This document shows, in pieces, positions 1-10,809 of a DNA stretch of 64,000 nucleotides. The notes under the pieces were generated by a model. That model was not told the origin of the DNA. It did no database searches and saw only the letters and a program-made list of their open reading frames with translations. Source of the stretch: Haberlea rhodopensis (Eukaryota > Streptophyta > Magnoliopsida > Lamiales > Gesneriaceae); assembly GCA_907163345.1 (NCBI GenBank), contig CAJQUN010000426.1:62001-126000 (forward strand), read 5' to 3'. Positions within the stretch are counted from its first letter, which is position 1. The number at the start of each line of letters is the position of its first letter. The position numbers and the translations under genes are program-made.

Positions 1-1
1 T

Positions 2-262
2 GTATCACAACTAAGGAAATACATTGCTGACCCAAGCCATGTACTTGAAGCAGAACCCCTAGTAACTCAAGGGAACTTAGACGAGACATTGAATTATGAA
101 GAAATCACAATCCGTATTCTGGATACCAAGGATCAAGTCCTGAGAAGAAGGACCATTCCTTACGTCAAGGTCCAATGGTCAAACCATACGGAAATAGAAG
201 CTACTTGGGAAATGGAAGAATATGCAGGAGAAATACCCCTATCTTTTCCTAAATCAAGTTGA
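2..262 (+). pseudogene. Ty3/gypsy chromovirus polyprotein, C-terminal end (chromodomain), partial
   Basis: The frame is open from the window edge to a TGA at 260-262, giving 86 residues. They read as the end of a Tekay/Del-type gypsy polyprotein. The segment with RRRTIPYVKVQWSNH followed by EATWEMEE matches the chromodomain core (KVQW..H...EATWE). In this family the chromodomain follows the integrase and is thought to steer insertion toward particular chromatin. The rest of gag-pol lies to the left of the window. Just after the stop comes a purine tract and an LTR start, as expected for an element 3' end. I see no frameshift in this stretch, but I cannot tell whether the whole element is intact, so the label is cautious. 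Confidence 0.82.
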
Positions 263-303
263 CTCAAGTTTCGAGGACGAAACTTCCAATAAGGAGGGAG
301 GGA

Positions 304-2336
304 TGTAAAAACCCGGACTTTAGTTAAAGGGTAACTAAAACTTGACTAAGAAGAGTTTGAAAATTTCTAAACTCTAGCATAGAGTTTCAATACATCAAGG
401 AGTCCCTAACCAAATCAAACTCCTTCCTTATTAATCGAATTTCAGCAGATTGGATCGACCAAAACCTCTTCCAAACTCCACCAATATTCAGCATCTTAAT
501 CGAAGTTATCCACTTAGAATCATTCATGATTATGCAAAGTTTTCTCTAAATTTCGAAGGCTCAACATATCAAAACTCCACCCAAGATAGCAGCAACCAAG
601 ATCGAGTCAAAATCCATTCTATCACCACGTCAATCTGAACGTTGCCATCGCTCTAAGTTCGAAGAGTCCTAACCAGTTTCCACTTCTTCTCTATCTGCAC
701 AGAATTGTTCCAATTCTTATCAGATTTAATCCCATAAACCGAGAGGAGTCCAATCCATGACATCCATCAAAACCTCTTCTCAAGCCACACACCTCAACCT
801 TCGAAAGACTCCACCGTAGCACAGCTAGCAAGATCGAAACAGAATCTGTAATCCACCAACAATCTGCACAAATCTCCTCCCTACTTTTTCGAGTTAGAGT
901 CCAACTCAAACTCCTAAAGTTGGTCCAACCATCACCTATAAATATAAGTGCCAATCTTGAGAAATTTACATCACAATTCCCCTTCCTTCTCAGCCTCCAC
1001 AAAGCAGAAACCGTTGCACGATTTTTCCAGAACCTTGGCCACAGAATCTGTTCGAGTTTTACGGCCCCTATCACTGTCCGTTTTTCAGAAATTGTCATCA
1101 AAATCCTTCTAATAATTCCAGCAAGTCCGAGAACTGAAACCGAGCAATCCTTGGTCAATCTTCAGCAACCTATTCACATCAAACCAGCAAATTCCAGTAG
1201 CTAAATCCCTTCGAGAATCAGCACCAAAAGCCGAGGCTTTCATCAAAAATTTCCAGCATCTGTTTCGAGAATCTGGGTGCTGTCAAGCCTTCGAAAAATC
1301 GGTCCAAAGCCATCAAGTTCTGTCCAAATTTCTGAACCAAAAAGCCAACCAAGATTCTGTTGGAATACGTTTAAGCAATCTGTCCGAATTTTCAGAATTT
1401 GGTTCAAGCTTTGGGCGTCCCTCTCATGGTGATCGAAAGCCAAGGGAAGATTTGAATCCGTTCGTTTTATACCTCGATCAATCAAGCACGATACTAAAGC
1501 ACTGTAAGTGGGCTTTTGTTATATATATTCGTTTCATTTTTCAAAAATACTATGTATGTTTTTAAATTCCCAATCGATATGTATTATGTTGAAATTATGA
1601 AAGTATTATTTTGTAAGCACGTTAAACTCGAAATCTAATTGGATTTGGATCCCCATGACCCTGATGCGGTGGGATGTAACCGCTAAAAGAACCTTATACG
1701 GTGGTAATCTGTTGTTTCTGGATTATCCAGACCCTTTATTCGTGGGTTAGCCGATGTTATGACCTCATCTCTAGGAGGGTTAAGTCTAGAGACTGATATC
1801 AGTACCAAGAAGAGAGTAGAATGTTTTACTGTGCTTAAGTATATGAAAATTATGAAACGATATGTTATGTCATGGCTCGTAGGGGCAAATCAAGTATGTT
1901 AAGATACATTCATATCGGTTTATGCAAGTTTTATGATCCAAGTTTATGAAAATTATGTATATGTATGATATCGATTGTCCCCCACTTGCTGAGTGTTTTC
2001 CAAAGCACTCAACCCCTTACTCTACATCCCCAGATAAAGCCGAAGAAGAATTAGAGCAAGAAGAAGAGCACCAATTTTGGGGTTGGTGAAATCAAGTCCG
2101 CTGCGTAGAACAAGATCTTTTATGTTTTAAAGTTTTCCAGTTTTAAGACAATTTTAATTATTCAGTTGTTAAGTTTTTAATTCCGCATTTCTTATTTCAT
2201 TGTAAAGACAATGTGTTTTTATATTTATGGAAAATAGACTGGCTTTTCGTTTGTTATGATATTACGAGGCTTATTGGTTTTCTAGTTGTAATGGAAATCA
2301 ATGTCGGTGTTATTGACCCCGGTCTCGGGGCGTGAC
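304..2336 (+). repeat. 3' LTR of the gypsy chromovirus, with polypurine tract at 291-303
   Basis: A purine tract AAGGAGGGAGGGA (291-303) directly precedes TGTAAAAACCCGG. The LTR ends in CGGGGCGTGACA at 2336, where unrelated tandem repeats begin. The TG...CA ends and about 2.03 kb length fit a 3' LTR. Short ORFs inside it (near 450-638, 691-1204 and 1243-1485) overlap on both strands, lack domains and are not genes. The matching 5' LTR and TSD partner are outside the window. The last bases resemble the end of the reverse LTR at 8318 and of the TRIM LTRs at 8811 and 9301. Confidence 0.8.
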
Positions 2337-2990
2337 AAGCATTCTTCGCTCCTATTTGTTAACTCTGGAGCTCAGTTCAGATCAGACGAGCACACTTTTT
2401 CTCCTATTTAATATCTCTGGAGCATGGTTCAGGCGAGCATTCTTCGCTCATATTTGTTATCTCTGGAGCTCAGTTCAGATCAGGTTAGCACACTTCGCCC
2501 CTATTTATTATCTTTGGAGCTCGGTTCAGGCGAGCATTCTTCGCTCCTATTTGTTATCTCTGGAGCTCAGTTCAGAGCAGGCGAGCACATTTCGCCCCTA
2601 TTTATTATCTTTGGAGCTCGGTTCAGGCGAGCATTCTTCGCTACTATTTGTTATCTCTGGAGCTCAGTTCAGATTAGGCAAGCACACTTCGCCCCTATTT
2701 ATTTTCTCTGGAGCTCGGTTCAGGCGAGCATTCTTCGCTCCTATTTGTTATCTCTGGAGCTCAGTTCATATCAGGTGAGCACACCTCACCCATATTTATT
2801 ATATCTGTAGCTCAGTTCGGATCAGACGAACATCATTTGCTCCGCATACCTATTACCTCTGGAGCTCGGTTTAATCGAGTGTCATTTGCACATATTTATC
2901 CGATATAGCTCAAATCAGCTCAGATGAGCTTTATTTGCTCCGTATTACCTCTGGTGCCCGGTCGGGCTTATCTGCTCAGCTCAGGATTCT
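2337..2990 (+). repeat. 97-bp tandem repeat array, degenerate toward its right end
   Basis: The phrase ATTCTTCGCT recurs at 2341, 2439, 2536, 2633 and 2730, a period of 97-98 bp. Each unit is made of two related halves of about 48 bp, one with GGAGCTCAGTTCAG and one with GGAGCTCGGTTCAG. Copies decay after about 2800. Because 97 is not a multiple of three, two long ORFs arise in different frames; both are repeat artefacts. The array sits between an interrupting LTR and the 3' LTR of another element, so it is probably that element's 3' untranslated region. Such tandem arrays are known in the 3' regions of Tat/Ogre-type elements. Confidence 0.85.
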
Positions 2991-3824
2991 ATTGATGCTG
3001 GAAATCAAACAAGTTTCATTGGCATCGTATATTTTTCATCACTGGGAGATTTCTATTAATTATGGAGCTCAGGACGCTTAATATTCATAAAGCCAGTGTT
3101 ATTTGTACCGCATGTTTATTCATCACGGAGCTCGACTATATCTCATATTCCCGTGGAAGTAAACTAGGAAGCAGGGTCACTAGGAACAGGTCGGTTAAAC
3201 ATTTAACGAACTTCTGGTCTTCGACGTCAGTTCGACTAGGAGGGGGGACTTGTGATACCCCTCGATGGGGGATCGATCTACCTAATGGGTTTTAACCTAA
3301 CGGGTTTTAACCTAATGAGTTTTAACCGATCCAATCTGATTAAGCAAGCTATTGCCCAAATACCAAATGGGCCCATTTTAATAAACAAAAAGGAGTTGTA
3401 GGGTTTTGGAAGATATATCTCAATATTCTCGGGATAGATATGGATCAAATTGCCATATACAATACAATTTCATGTTGATTAGAATTCTTCTCCCAGATTG
3501 ACTAGAACTCTACAATTATATATTGACTAGAACTCTTATTCTATATTGATTGAGACTCTATCTCTACATCTATAAATATAGGGCACCTAACCCTCATTCA
3601 GGTACGTCTTTCATAATACGCCTTTCATATTATGCAAACTCTGCAATTTCAATACTTTTCATTGAAACATATACTGACTTGAGCGTCGGAGTGGCTTTGC
3701 CTACGGGCGGAGTCATCTCACCATTTTTCTTTGATACACAGAGATATTTTGGAGCAGATCAATTTGGTTTAATTAAAGACAAATCGTATCTTGCATCATC
3801 GCATGACATTTATTGAAGATCACA
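2991..3824 (+). mobile_element. 3' end of an older LTR retrotransposon: internal tail, PPT and 3' LTR (3251-3824)
   Basis: The purine tract AGGAGGGGGGACT (3238-3250) is followed by TGTGATACCCC. The LTR ends ATCACA at 3819-3824, an inverted copy of its TGTGAT start, giving a 574-bp LTR. A TATA-like CTATAAATATAGGG lies at about 3569-3582, so the LTR could drive transcription to the right, toward MIR390. The internal part to the left, including the 97-bp array, belongs to the same element. It is interrupted by the chromovirus LTR ending at 2336. The coding part is not in the window, so the family is uncertain; the PPT and repeat array suggest a Tat-like gypsy element. Confidence 0.72.
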
Positions 3825-3927
3825 CTTTTTGGTGATATATATATATATATATATATATAATCTAGTCAAAGCTCCTTCTCGAGGGAACAAGTAATTGGTG
3901 TGGTCGAATCCCCACGTTACTTTGCTG

Positions 3928-3936
3928 CTATAAATA
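3928..3936 (+). promoter_or_regulatory. TATA box of MIR390
   Basis: CTATAAATA lies 108 bp before the hairpin start and predicts transcription from about 3960-3970. It is the best TATA match upstream of the hairpin outside the LTR. The retrotransposon LTR ends at 3824, only 103 bp upstream, so little original promoter sequence remains adjacent. Confidence 0.65.
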
Positions 3937-4043
3937 CTCGCACATTTGCGTTCATTGCTCATCCAACCCTCTCATTTTCTTCTATAGTAAGGACCAACAC
4001 ACCATCAATATTGATGCGGATTTTGCCATTTCTGCCTGATTAA

Positions 4044-4196
4044 AGTACGGAGAACCCGTAAAGCTCAGGAGGGATAGCGCCTGATCAGGCGATCTTTGTT
4101 AGAACTCTCCACCGCCGCTGTGGGTGACAAGGGTTTTGACAGATTAGATCATCTCGCCGGCGCTATCCATCCTGAGTTTCACGGTTTTCTCGTACT
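4044..4196 (+). ncRNA. MIR390: MIR390 microRNA precursor
   Basis: The mature miR390 sequence is present exactly at 4061-4081, beginning AAGCUCAGGAGGGAUAGCGC and ending with C. The star strand, CGCUAUCCAUCCUGAGUUUC plus A, is at 4161-4181. The arms pair well beyond the duplex: AGTACGGAGAACC at 4044-4056 opposes the run ending CGTACT at 4191-4196. The loop is about 79 nt. miR390 is loaded into AGO7 and cuts or binds TAS3 transcripts at two sites to start phased tasiRNA production, which represses ARF2/3/4-type auxin response factors. This is one of the oldest land-plant microRNA families. Arm, star and loop geometry are those of a real precursor. Which family copy it is (390a, 390b) cannot be told. 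The primary transcript probably starts near 3965 and runs past 4200. Confidence 0.96.
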
Positions 4197-5375
4197 GTCT
4201 TTGCTTCGAAATCTTGAATTTTTATGTACAACAACCCCCGATGAAGAGTAGAGGAGGGCTGCACGTTCCATAATCGTTCGTTTTATATTTACTGATGCTC
4301 GATGTTTTATTTATCTCTGAGTTATGACTTCTTTTGGGCCATCTTAAACCCTCGAATAATGAGTTTAATCGTTGTCTGAATTGGTCCAAGTTTTCCATGC
4401 AGGAATTAGAAGCAGAGGACCTTCTTAAAAATTTAAACAGAATTATATATATAAATATATGTTTGACCTTTTTCATGTATGAATCTAGGAATATTTTGGA
4501 TATGAACCTAACTTTTTTGGGAAAATTCTTAAAAGAATCAAGTTTTCACAATATTTTATTTTTAAAAATTTCATTAAATAAAATTTTATCTAAAAAAGCC
4601 ATTTTAATGAATTTTCATATCAAAAACACATTGGGCTAAAACCCAATATTTTCTGTCTGAATTACCCTTTCAAATTTAATGTAATGATTTATGTATTATA
4701 AATATAAGTTCTAATGAAAACTTAAATTAAATTAACATTTTTAAATTTATCGTTATTTAAACAAAAACAAAATTTTTTATTATGACATTTTTATTTTAGG
4801 ACATTGTTAGTCATTGAGGTTTTTTTATGCTGCTCTTTAGAGCTTACCCGTTGTAGGCGGCATCAGTACATGACGTATTTAATAAAAAAAGAAAAAAAAA
4901 TCATGTGTCACTTGATGCCTCCCCAAAGTCAAGACTCTTAAGTGTGACATTAAACAAACAAAACAAGTCATAGCAATGTTGTAAGATCGAGTGTTTTCGT
5001 TTTATCAAAAGTTATAGTTTTTTTAACTCAAATATATCGTATTGCAGTCCAAGCGATATATGTTACTTGTTCTTCTAGCAGGGACAATTATTACTCCCAA
5101 CAAATGTATTATAATTATAAAATATATAAAATGGATGTTAAAACGGTTTTTCCCCTAATGATAATATTAAGAAAGAATTTGATATAAGGCGTCCACAAGG
5201 TTTTCTGCCCAAAGGAAATGAAAAATAAAATAAAAAAATATGTGAACCTCAAAATGCATTTATAGTTGGAACGTTGTGCTTTGATGAAAGTTTGAAACAA
5301 GCAAATCCTTTGATTTTATCAAAAAAAAAAAATGGATAAACCATTTGTGTGTAGAAAGGTTTTAGTGAGAGAGAT
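4197..5375. other. Region 3' of MIR390, no recognised gene
   Basis: The first few hundred bases may belong to the primary miR390 transcript. ORFs of 84 and 101 codons on opposite strands near 4222-4639 overlap, are AT-rich and have no recognisable domain. The remainder is AT-rich sequence without structure that I can name. Confidence 0.5.
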
Positions 5376-5388
5376 CTTCATATCTTTT

Positions 5389-5517
5389 TTTTTTTTTTTT
5401 TTGAGATGGGAAGGGGTTAAATCAAAAAAAAAAATTTTTGGCCAAGCGTGATACGAACTTGATCTGCCCAAGGTGAGCATGAGCTCTTATCCATCCCGGC
5501 AAGGACGGGGAGCTCAA
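5389..5517 (-). mobile_element. tRNA-derived SINE, minus strand, flanked by a 13-bp TSD
   Basis: On the minus strand the element starts near 5517 and ends in an A tail seen as a T run at about 5386-5402. An A-box-like TGGATAAGAGC and a B-box-like GTTCGTATC are present in the right order. CTTCATATCTTTT occurs on both sides, at 5376-5388 and 5518-5530, a typical variable-length SINE target duplication. The T run makes the inner left boundary uncertain by several bases. Confidence 0.72.
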
Positions 5518-5530
5518 CTTCATATCTTTT

Positions 5531-8191
5531 ATGATCAATACTAATGATATCTACTACTCATTCGAATCATCATAAACATGGTTGTCCATACAATTTTTCG
5601 TAAAGATTTGGGTAAAACATCTTAGTTTCGGGATATAGAATTGGAGAAAGAGATGATCCAATCCATGTACATAGAAATCTAAGAGACGATTTATTCAAAT
5701 TGTTTTAGTTGGATCAATTATTTCAGCCTCGAGTCTGAGGTAATTTAATGTTTTATTCGTCTGGTTTAAAATTATAAAGCTCTGGTAAGCAACGTTAGAA
5801 AACAGGTTCGGACACTTGAGTTGGTGTATTCATTAGTAATAAAACCGATAGTGTTGAACCTTGTTTTGGCCAGTGTTACATGTTATCGGAGCTAATCTCA
5901 TCATGAAATTGATTGTACGTATGAACTCATACATCAAGAAACTCATGGGATGTTCTTTTTATTTCCTTCCTGGTGTCGGTTGTCTATATCACACTTTCCT
6001 GAGGCAGATGCTTATCTTCCTTAGGACCGATTTGGGAGAGATGCTGTAGAAACTGGAATCTGCCCACTGCTTTGGTTTTTAAGATTGCTGGGTTACTTGG
6101 GTGACCTTTTCCATGCTGTTATGGACCTTTATTTGCATCTTTGCTCATCTCCCTTTTGATTCTTTGAATTGAATTAGAGTACACATCTTCTAATTAAGTA
6201 TGGTTTACTAGGTTCTTTTTTATAAATCTGGCGTCGGTTCTCTTCTTCAGCATACCAACTGGTACTGGTAGCCATATAGAGATAATAAATTTTATTATCC
6301 TTTTGACTTTTTAGCTAAAGGTTCTTTGTATGTATACATTTACTAATACAAGCTTGATCCTTTTTAAAATTGTGGAATATGCCTTATATTTAGTAGTGCC
6401 ATATGCATAGTCAATGGTGCAAATTAGCTGATCTCTTCGGAAGGTCAACATTCCGTTGGCTTTACTTGTATCACATTTATGTTATTGTTTCAATTTTACT
6501 TTTATTGTGATGACTATATAGTCTATATTATTTTATGGTTAGGGACAACCTAATATGTTTATTTTATTCATCTATGATCACTAAGTGGTCAATGCTTGTA
6601 AGTTTTAACAAGAATTTCATTCGTTTACTTAGAAGATGTGATCGAGCCATGGAGTGTTGAATGAGTTGAAGAAGTGTGATGGTACTATGATGGTAGTTGG
6701 CTGGCTTCACATTGTTTGGGCACATTTTCTTGTTTAGGTACTAAGTGAGATACAAGACATGTCGATACTCGATCCTAGAGTTGGAGGTTTGCTTTTAGAT
6801 TTTTGCTTCTCATTCTTTTGGGTCTAGGCATTCTAAAATGATCTAGATGTGAGTAGTTGTATTTTGATAGCTTTTCTTATGATGATGGGTTAGTAACGCC
6901 ACCAGTCGAAAGCTTACTGCCTCCAGACTATTTTACGAATGGCTCCTCACCATTCAACCTCAGCACACGGGCGGGGCTTTCCTTTGTTAGAAATCCACAG
7001 ACAACATTCTAGAACTTCCAAACCAAAGAAATGCAACATGAGAAGGAGCTTTTTACGTTTGGGTAATTCTAAAATGATCTAGATGTGAGTAGTTGTATTC
7101 TGCTAGCTTTTCTTATGATGAATTCGACTTACTTTCATTTTGGATTAGCCTGGATTTAAAGTGAGATCAGGAATCTTATTGTTTAGGTTTAAAAAAGAAA
7201 ACACAATACAACATGTATTTAACATATTCACAAAATTAAATATTTAAAAGTTGCACTTTCTTTAGTTCTTTGTTTTGTTAATTGTTTGTCGACAGGATTT
7301 CTGGATGTCATCCCTCCAAAGCTTACGTTAATCTCAAATTTGAGAACTTAGCTCCTTTTTGCTCTCGATCCGTTTTGTTATCTCGAATTTTGGACTTACG
7401 AAGTTTAGAATAAGTGTTCTTGTGGTTTAATTTAGCTCAAGTGTTTTTGCTACACAATGGTAATTTGTTTAATAGCTTGATTATAATTGTGCTATTAAAA
7501 TCCGCTGTATGTTTAGTTATTCAAATCTATATTCAAGTTTAGAATTTCGAAATGTGTCAACCACTAGCTGTTAGCAAAATGTTACGTTGTAGGACATCTG
7601 ACCAAAAAAATGCCCACTATACATGCAGAATGTAAATAACACAGGATTTGTTTCTGGAAGTTCGAAGCAACGCATCTATGTCTCACGTTCTTTCTTTGCA
7701 CAAAAGATTCACTAGAAGATTTGGTTTATAATCAAACATGTACAACCCACTTAAGTTATTACCACAGTACAAAGCTCACAAGAAGCACAAAGCCACAAAG
7801 CTGAGTTTGGGCAACTGAAAAGAAGCTATACACAGAAAACACATATTTTTTCAAACAAGGGAGACAATACTAAGAGAGAAACAAAGTGAATTCAGATAGA
7901 TTCATTGGAAGCTATAAAAGTGAATCTGAGGGTGAATTAAAAGTTTTTGGTGGTGTATTGTATTGTAACAGAAATACTTGTTCATTAATAACATCATCCT
8001 CCCGTGAAAATGTGCATTTTTGGTCGAACCACGTAAATTGTGTCTTGTTATTTTCTTTTTGGTTTATTTCGTTTCAGAATTGCTTATTGTGTTTGATTCT
8101 TGTTGTGTGTACTCCAATCGTTTTTTGTCACCATTAATCGGATTAAAGGGATCAAGAATTATTCATAACAATATTTCTGGATGAGTAAAAG
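5531..8191. other. Intergenic sequence without a recognised gene
   Basis: No ORF here has a recognisable domain; the longest, near 5861-6049 and 7886-8137, are short and AT-rich. A 56-bp direct repeat lies at 6830-6885 and 7066-7121. The stretch around 7650-7760 (with TTTCTGGAAGTTCGAAG) resembles the sequence around 62850-62970, so part of it is a dispersed repeat. Confidence 0.5.
6830..7121. repeat. 56-bp direct repeat pair around a 180-bp spacer
   Basis: ATTCTAAAATGATCTAGATG and the bases that follow to CTTATGATGA occur at 6830-6885 and again at 7066-7121 with only about two mismatches. The spacer between them (6886-7065) holds no ORF or terminal structure that I recognise. Confidence 0.75.
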
Positions 8192-8203
8192 GTAATGTAT
8201 ATA

Positions 8204-8296
8204 GAGATCCCTGGGCAGCCCGGTTGGTAATCTCATTGTCCCAAAAATGGGACGTCAATAGTTCGATCCCCCCTCCCCAATGTATCAAAAAAGAAA
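8204..8296 (+). mobile_element. tRNA-derived SINE, plus strand, flanked by a 12-bp TSD
   Basis: The 93-bp unit contains an A-box region (GGTTGGTAATCTC) and a strong B box (AGTTCGATCCC), followed by a short A-rich end (ATCAAAAAAGAAA). GTAATGTATATA flanks it at 8192-8203 and 8297-8308. It is too short and badly paired to be a functional tRNA gene. Confidence 0.75.
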
Positions 8297-8317
8297 GTAA
8301 TGTATATAAATATTTGG

Positions 8318-10440
8318 TGTCACGCCCGAGACCGGAGCGCATGACACCGGCGTTGATTCCAAACATTAATTCAAAATCAACAAGCCTCGTGTACAGATCT
8401 ATGATAAAAACCAGTCTATTTATTCTATTGAAAATAATAATTGTCTTTACAACTGTAAATCAACTTGAATAAGTTGTTCAAAAAGCACCTTAGATCTAAA
8501 CAGAGTTGCGGAAGCGTAACGTAATAAAATCTTGAATCTCCTCGGTAGATCACCAATCCAAAATTGGTCTTGTACTTGTCTTCAACCTATTCTTCGTCCT
8601 TAACTGGGGAGGGGTGGTAAGGGGTGAGTATTTGGGAAAATACTCAGCAAGCAGGGCCAGTTGAACATGATAAAATATACATATAAAGCTTTTCAAATAA
8701 CTCTTTATCAAACACATAGTAGATCGATTCACATACTCATAATTGCTCACACTAGAGCCTCATCACATAAACACATAATCACATAATCTCATTCTTGGGA
8801 TTAAGAGGTGTGTAATACCCTTGTCCCACATTGATTGTGGATGAAAATTTAAAGTGGGTTATAAAGGTTTACAATTGACTATTATAGCAACTTGGGTTAA
8901 CCATTTTTGTAAAGCGAGGACGGATACGAAGTAGTTGCTATAAGAGCTCATTGTGCAGTCGCGTTTGCGCGGGCTTGGGCCCGGGGCGTGACAGAATGGT
9001 ATCAGAGCCGGTCACCGGCAGAAAACACCGGGAGATAAGTGCTATGCGGGGCAAAGTGCTACGTGCGTGGGAGCCACCTCTTGAACCTAAAAGGGCAAAG
9101 TGGTACACGACGGGGGCCACCTCTTGAACCTGCGGGGCAAAGTGCCACGTGCGTGTGAGCCACCTCTTGAACCTGCGGGGCAAAGTGCTACATGACGGGA
9201 GCCACCTCTTGACCTGTAGGAGCCACCTCTAGATTCTCGATGCCGGTGGATCAATGAGTTAGGTCGCGACGAGGACGTCGCGTTCTAAAGGAGGGGTGAT
9301 TGTAATACCCTTGTCCCACATTGATTGTGGATGAAAATTTAAAGTGGGTTATAAAGGCTTACAATGGACTATTATAGCAACTTGTGTTAACCATTTTCGT
9401 AAAGCGAGGACGGATACGAAGTAGTTGCTATAAGAGCTCATTGTGCAGTCGTGTTTGCGCGGGCCTGGGCCCGGGGCGTGACAAGGTGGCTCCCGTGGCA
9501 TAGCACTTTGCTCTTAAGGATCAAGAGGTGACTCCCATGCATGTGGCACGCCCACATCATGTAGCACTTTGCCCCGTCGAATCAAGTGGTGACTCCTACA
9601 CACGTAGCACTTTCCCCCGCAGAGCCTTCGACTTTCGATGCGCATTTCTCATAAACTTTCATAATATCATCTTTAAAATACATTTTCATGTTCAACTGAA
9701 GTTTTAACACATATATAGAGTTTCAAAAACGAAATGATATTCATAGCAAAAACCCACTTACCATCGTTGGATAATTGAAGCATGTTGATATGAGATCCGG
9801 GTTGAGAAATGATGAAAAATCCCTTCCTTTCTTCCTTGAAAGTTTCGAAATGTGTGTGTGTGGTGTGAGAGGATTTTCGAAAAGAGCCCATAGGTGGAAT
9901 ATAGTTTTCTTTCTTATAGTAGTAGAGTTTGGATAATCATCCCTTAACCTTGGCCAAAGAAATCCCTTAAATTGAGTCAAGTCAAGCAAGTCATGGATGC
10001 ATGATATTATGATAATTAGATGTTAATGGTGTGGCAATTAAGTGGGAATACAATTAGGAGTAAGGTGATTCAATGTAGGAGGATTTTAATTTGGATCCCT
10101 AAACATTGGCCATATGATTGAATAAGGTAATTGAATGGTAATGTCATGATTTGATCATGCAATTAAATGGATACCAAGATTTGGGCATGGTACTTGAATG
10201 AGTCAATTAAATGAGGCAAAATGAATAAAGGATTTTGAGTGTTTAATGTAGGAGAATTATTTGACCAATACCAAAACTTATGCCCTTTAATGACGCAATT
10301 TGAGCAAGGTATTAAATGTCATTAAATGAGATTGAATAGTGGTTGAATGGTGGCAAGACTTGGGTTGGGCACTTAAATGTCATTGATTGACTAATGACAA
10401 GGTCCATTGAATGACTAATATGATTTGAGGCAATGCAAAT
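8318..10440 (-). repeat. LTR of a gypsy-type element in reverse orientation, interrupted by a TRIM
   Basis: Read on the minus strand, the sequence ends in CTCGGGCGTGACA (8318-8330 on plus). This is related to the end of the LTR at 304-2336, as are the stretches around 8560-8660 (CTTGCTGAGTATTTTCCC) and 9750-9770 (GATGGTAAGTGGGTTTTTGC). A repeated motif with GGGGCAAAGTGCTACATG and GGGAGTCACCTCTTGA fills 9484-9640. The right end (minus-strand 5' end) could not be found; 10440 is a guess, and 9990-10440 is rich in ATTAAATG-type repeats. No coding part is attached, so this is a solo LTR or fragment. ORFs at 9673-9989 (-) lie inside it and are not genes. Confidence 0.55.
8811..9483 (+). mobile_element. 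TRIM (terminal-repeat retrotransposon in miniature) with perfect TSD
   Basis: Two 183-bp LTRs, 8811-8993 and 9301-9483, start TGTAATACCCTTGTCCCACA and end GGGGCGTGACA; they differ at only a handful of bases. The primer-binding site TGGTATCAGAGC (initiator tRNA-Met type) is at 8997-9008. A purine tract AAAGGAGGGGTGAT directly precedes the second LTR. AGGTG flanks the element at 8806-8810 and 9484-9488. The 307-bp internal part has no coding capacity and carries about four copies of a roughly 45-bp motif (GGGGCAAAGTGCTACGTG followed by GAGCCACCTCTTGAACC). The element must use proteins from an autonomous relative; its LTR ends resemble those of the chromovirus at 304-2336. Confidence 0.93.
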
Positions 10441-10809
10441 TTGAGGCAATGCAAATTTTGGTGTGTGAGTGAGTACACAAATAATACATTTTTCATTTAC
10501 ATATAAAATATGAATAATTGAACATCATTTCTAACTCAACGTCAGCATAAAATAAAAACTAAAACTAAAAAAAACATCATTTCTTCAAAAAACTGAAAAC
10601 TATTCTCTATAAAAATTGATATATTGTCGTCATTCTCACAAGTTATTTTGCTGGACTATATTATATGAGCAAAAGAACTTCAATACAACCTCATATACAT
10701 ACACACATACATAGAGTAAACTATTGAACAAAAGATATTGTAATATCAAGCCAAAGAATGAATGAATATTCAAATAAATAAATAAATAGTATAGCAAACA
10801 ATTCAATTC

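Noticed and set aside
450..1485. Several ORFs on both strands (62-155 codons)
   Set aside because: Inside the chromovirus 3' LTR, overlapping antisense to one another and without domains.
2332..2810. Two overlapping plus-strand ORFs of 148 and 128 codons
   Set aside because: They lie wholly in the 97-bp tandem array; the same repeat is read in shifted frames, with no domain.
8204..8296. tRNA gene suggested by A and B boxes
   Set aside because: No cloverleaf could be drawn and the unit has an A-rich end and TSD, so it is a SINE.
8938..9183. Minus-strand ORF of 81 codons
   Set aside because: Falls in the TRIM's first LTR and internal motif repeats; its periodic sequence follows the repeat.
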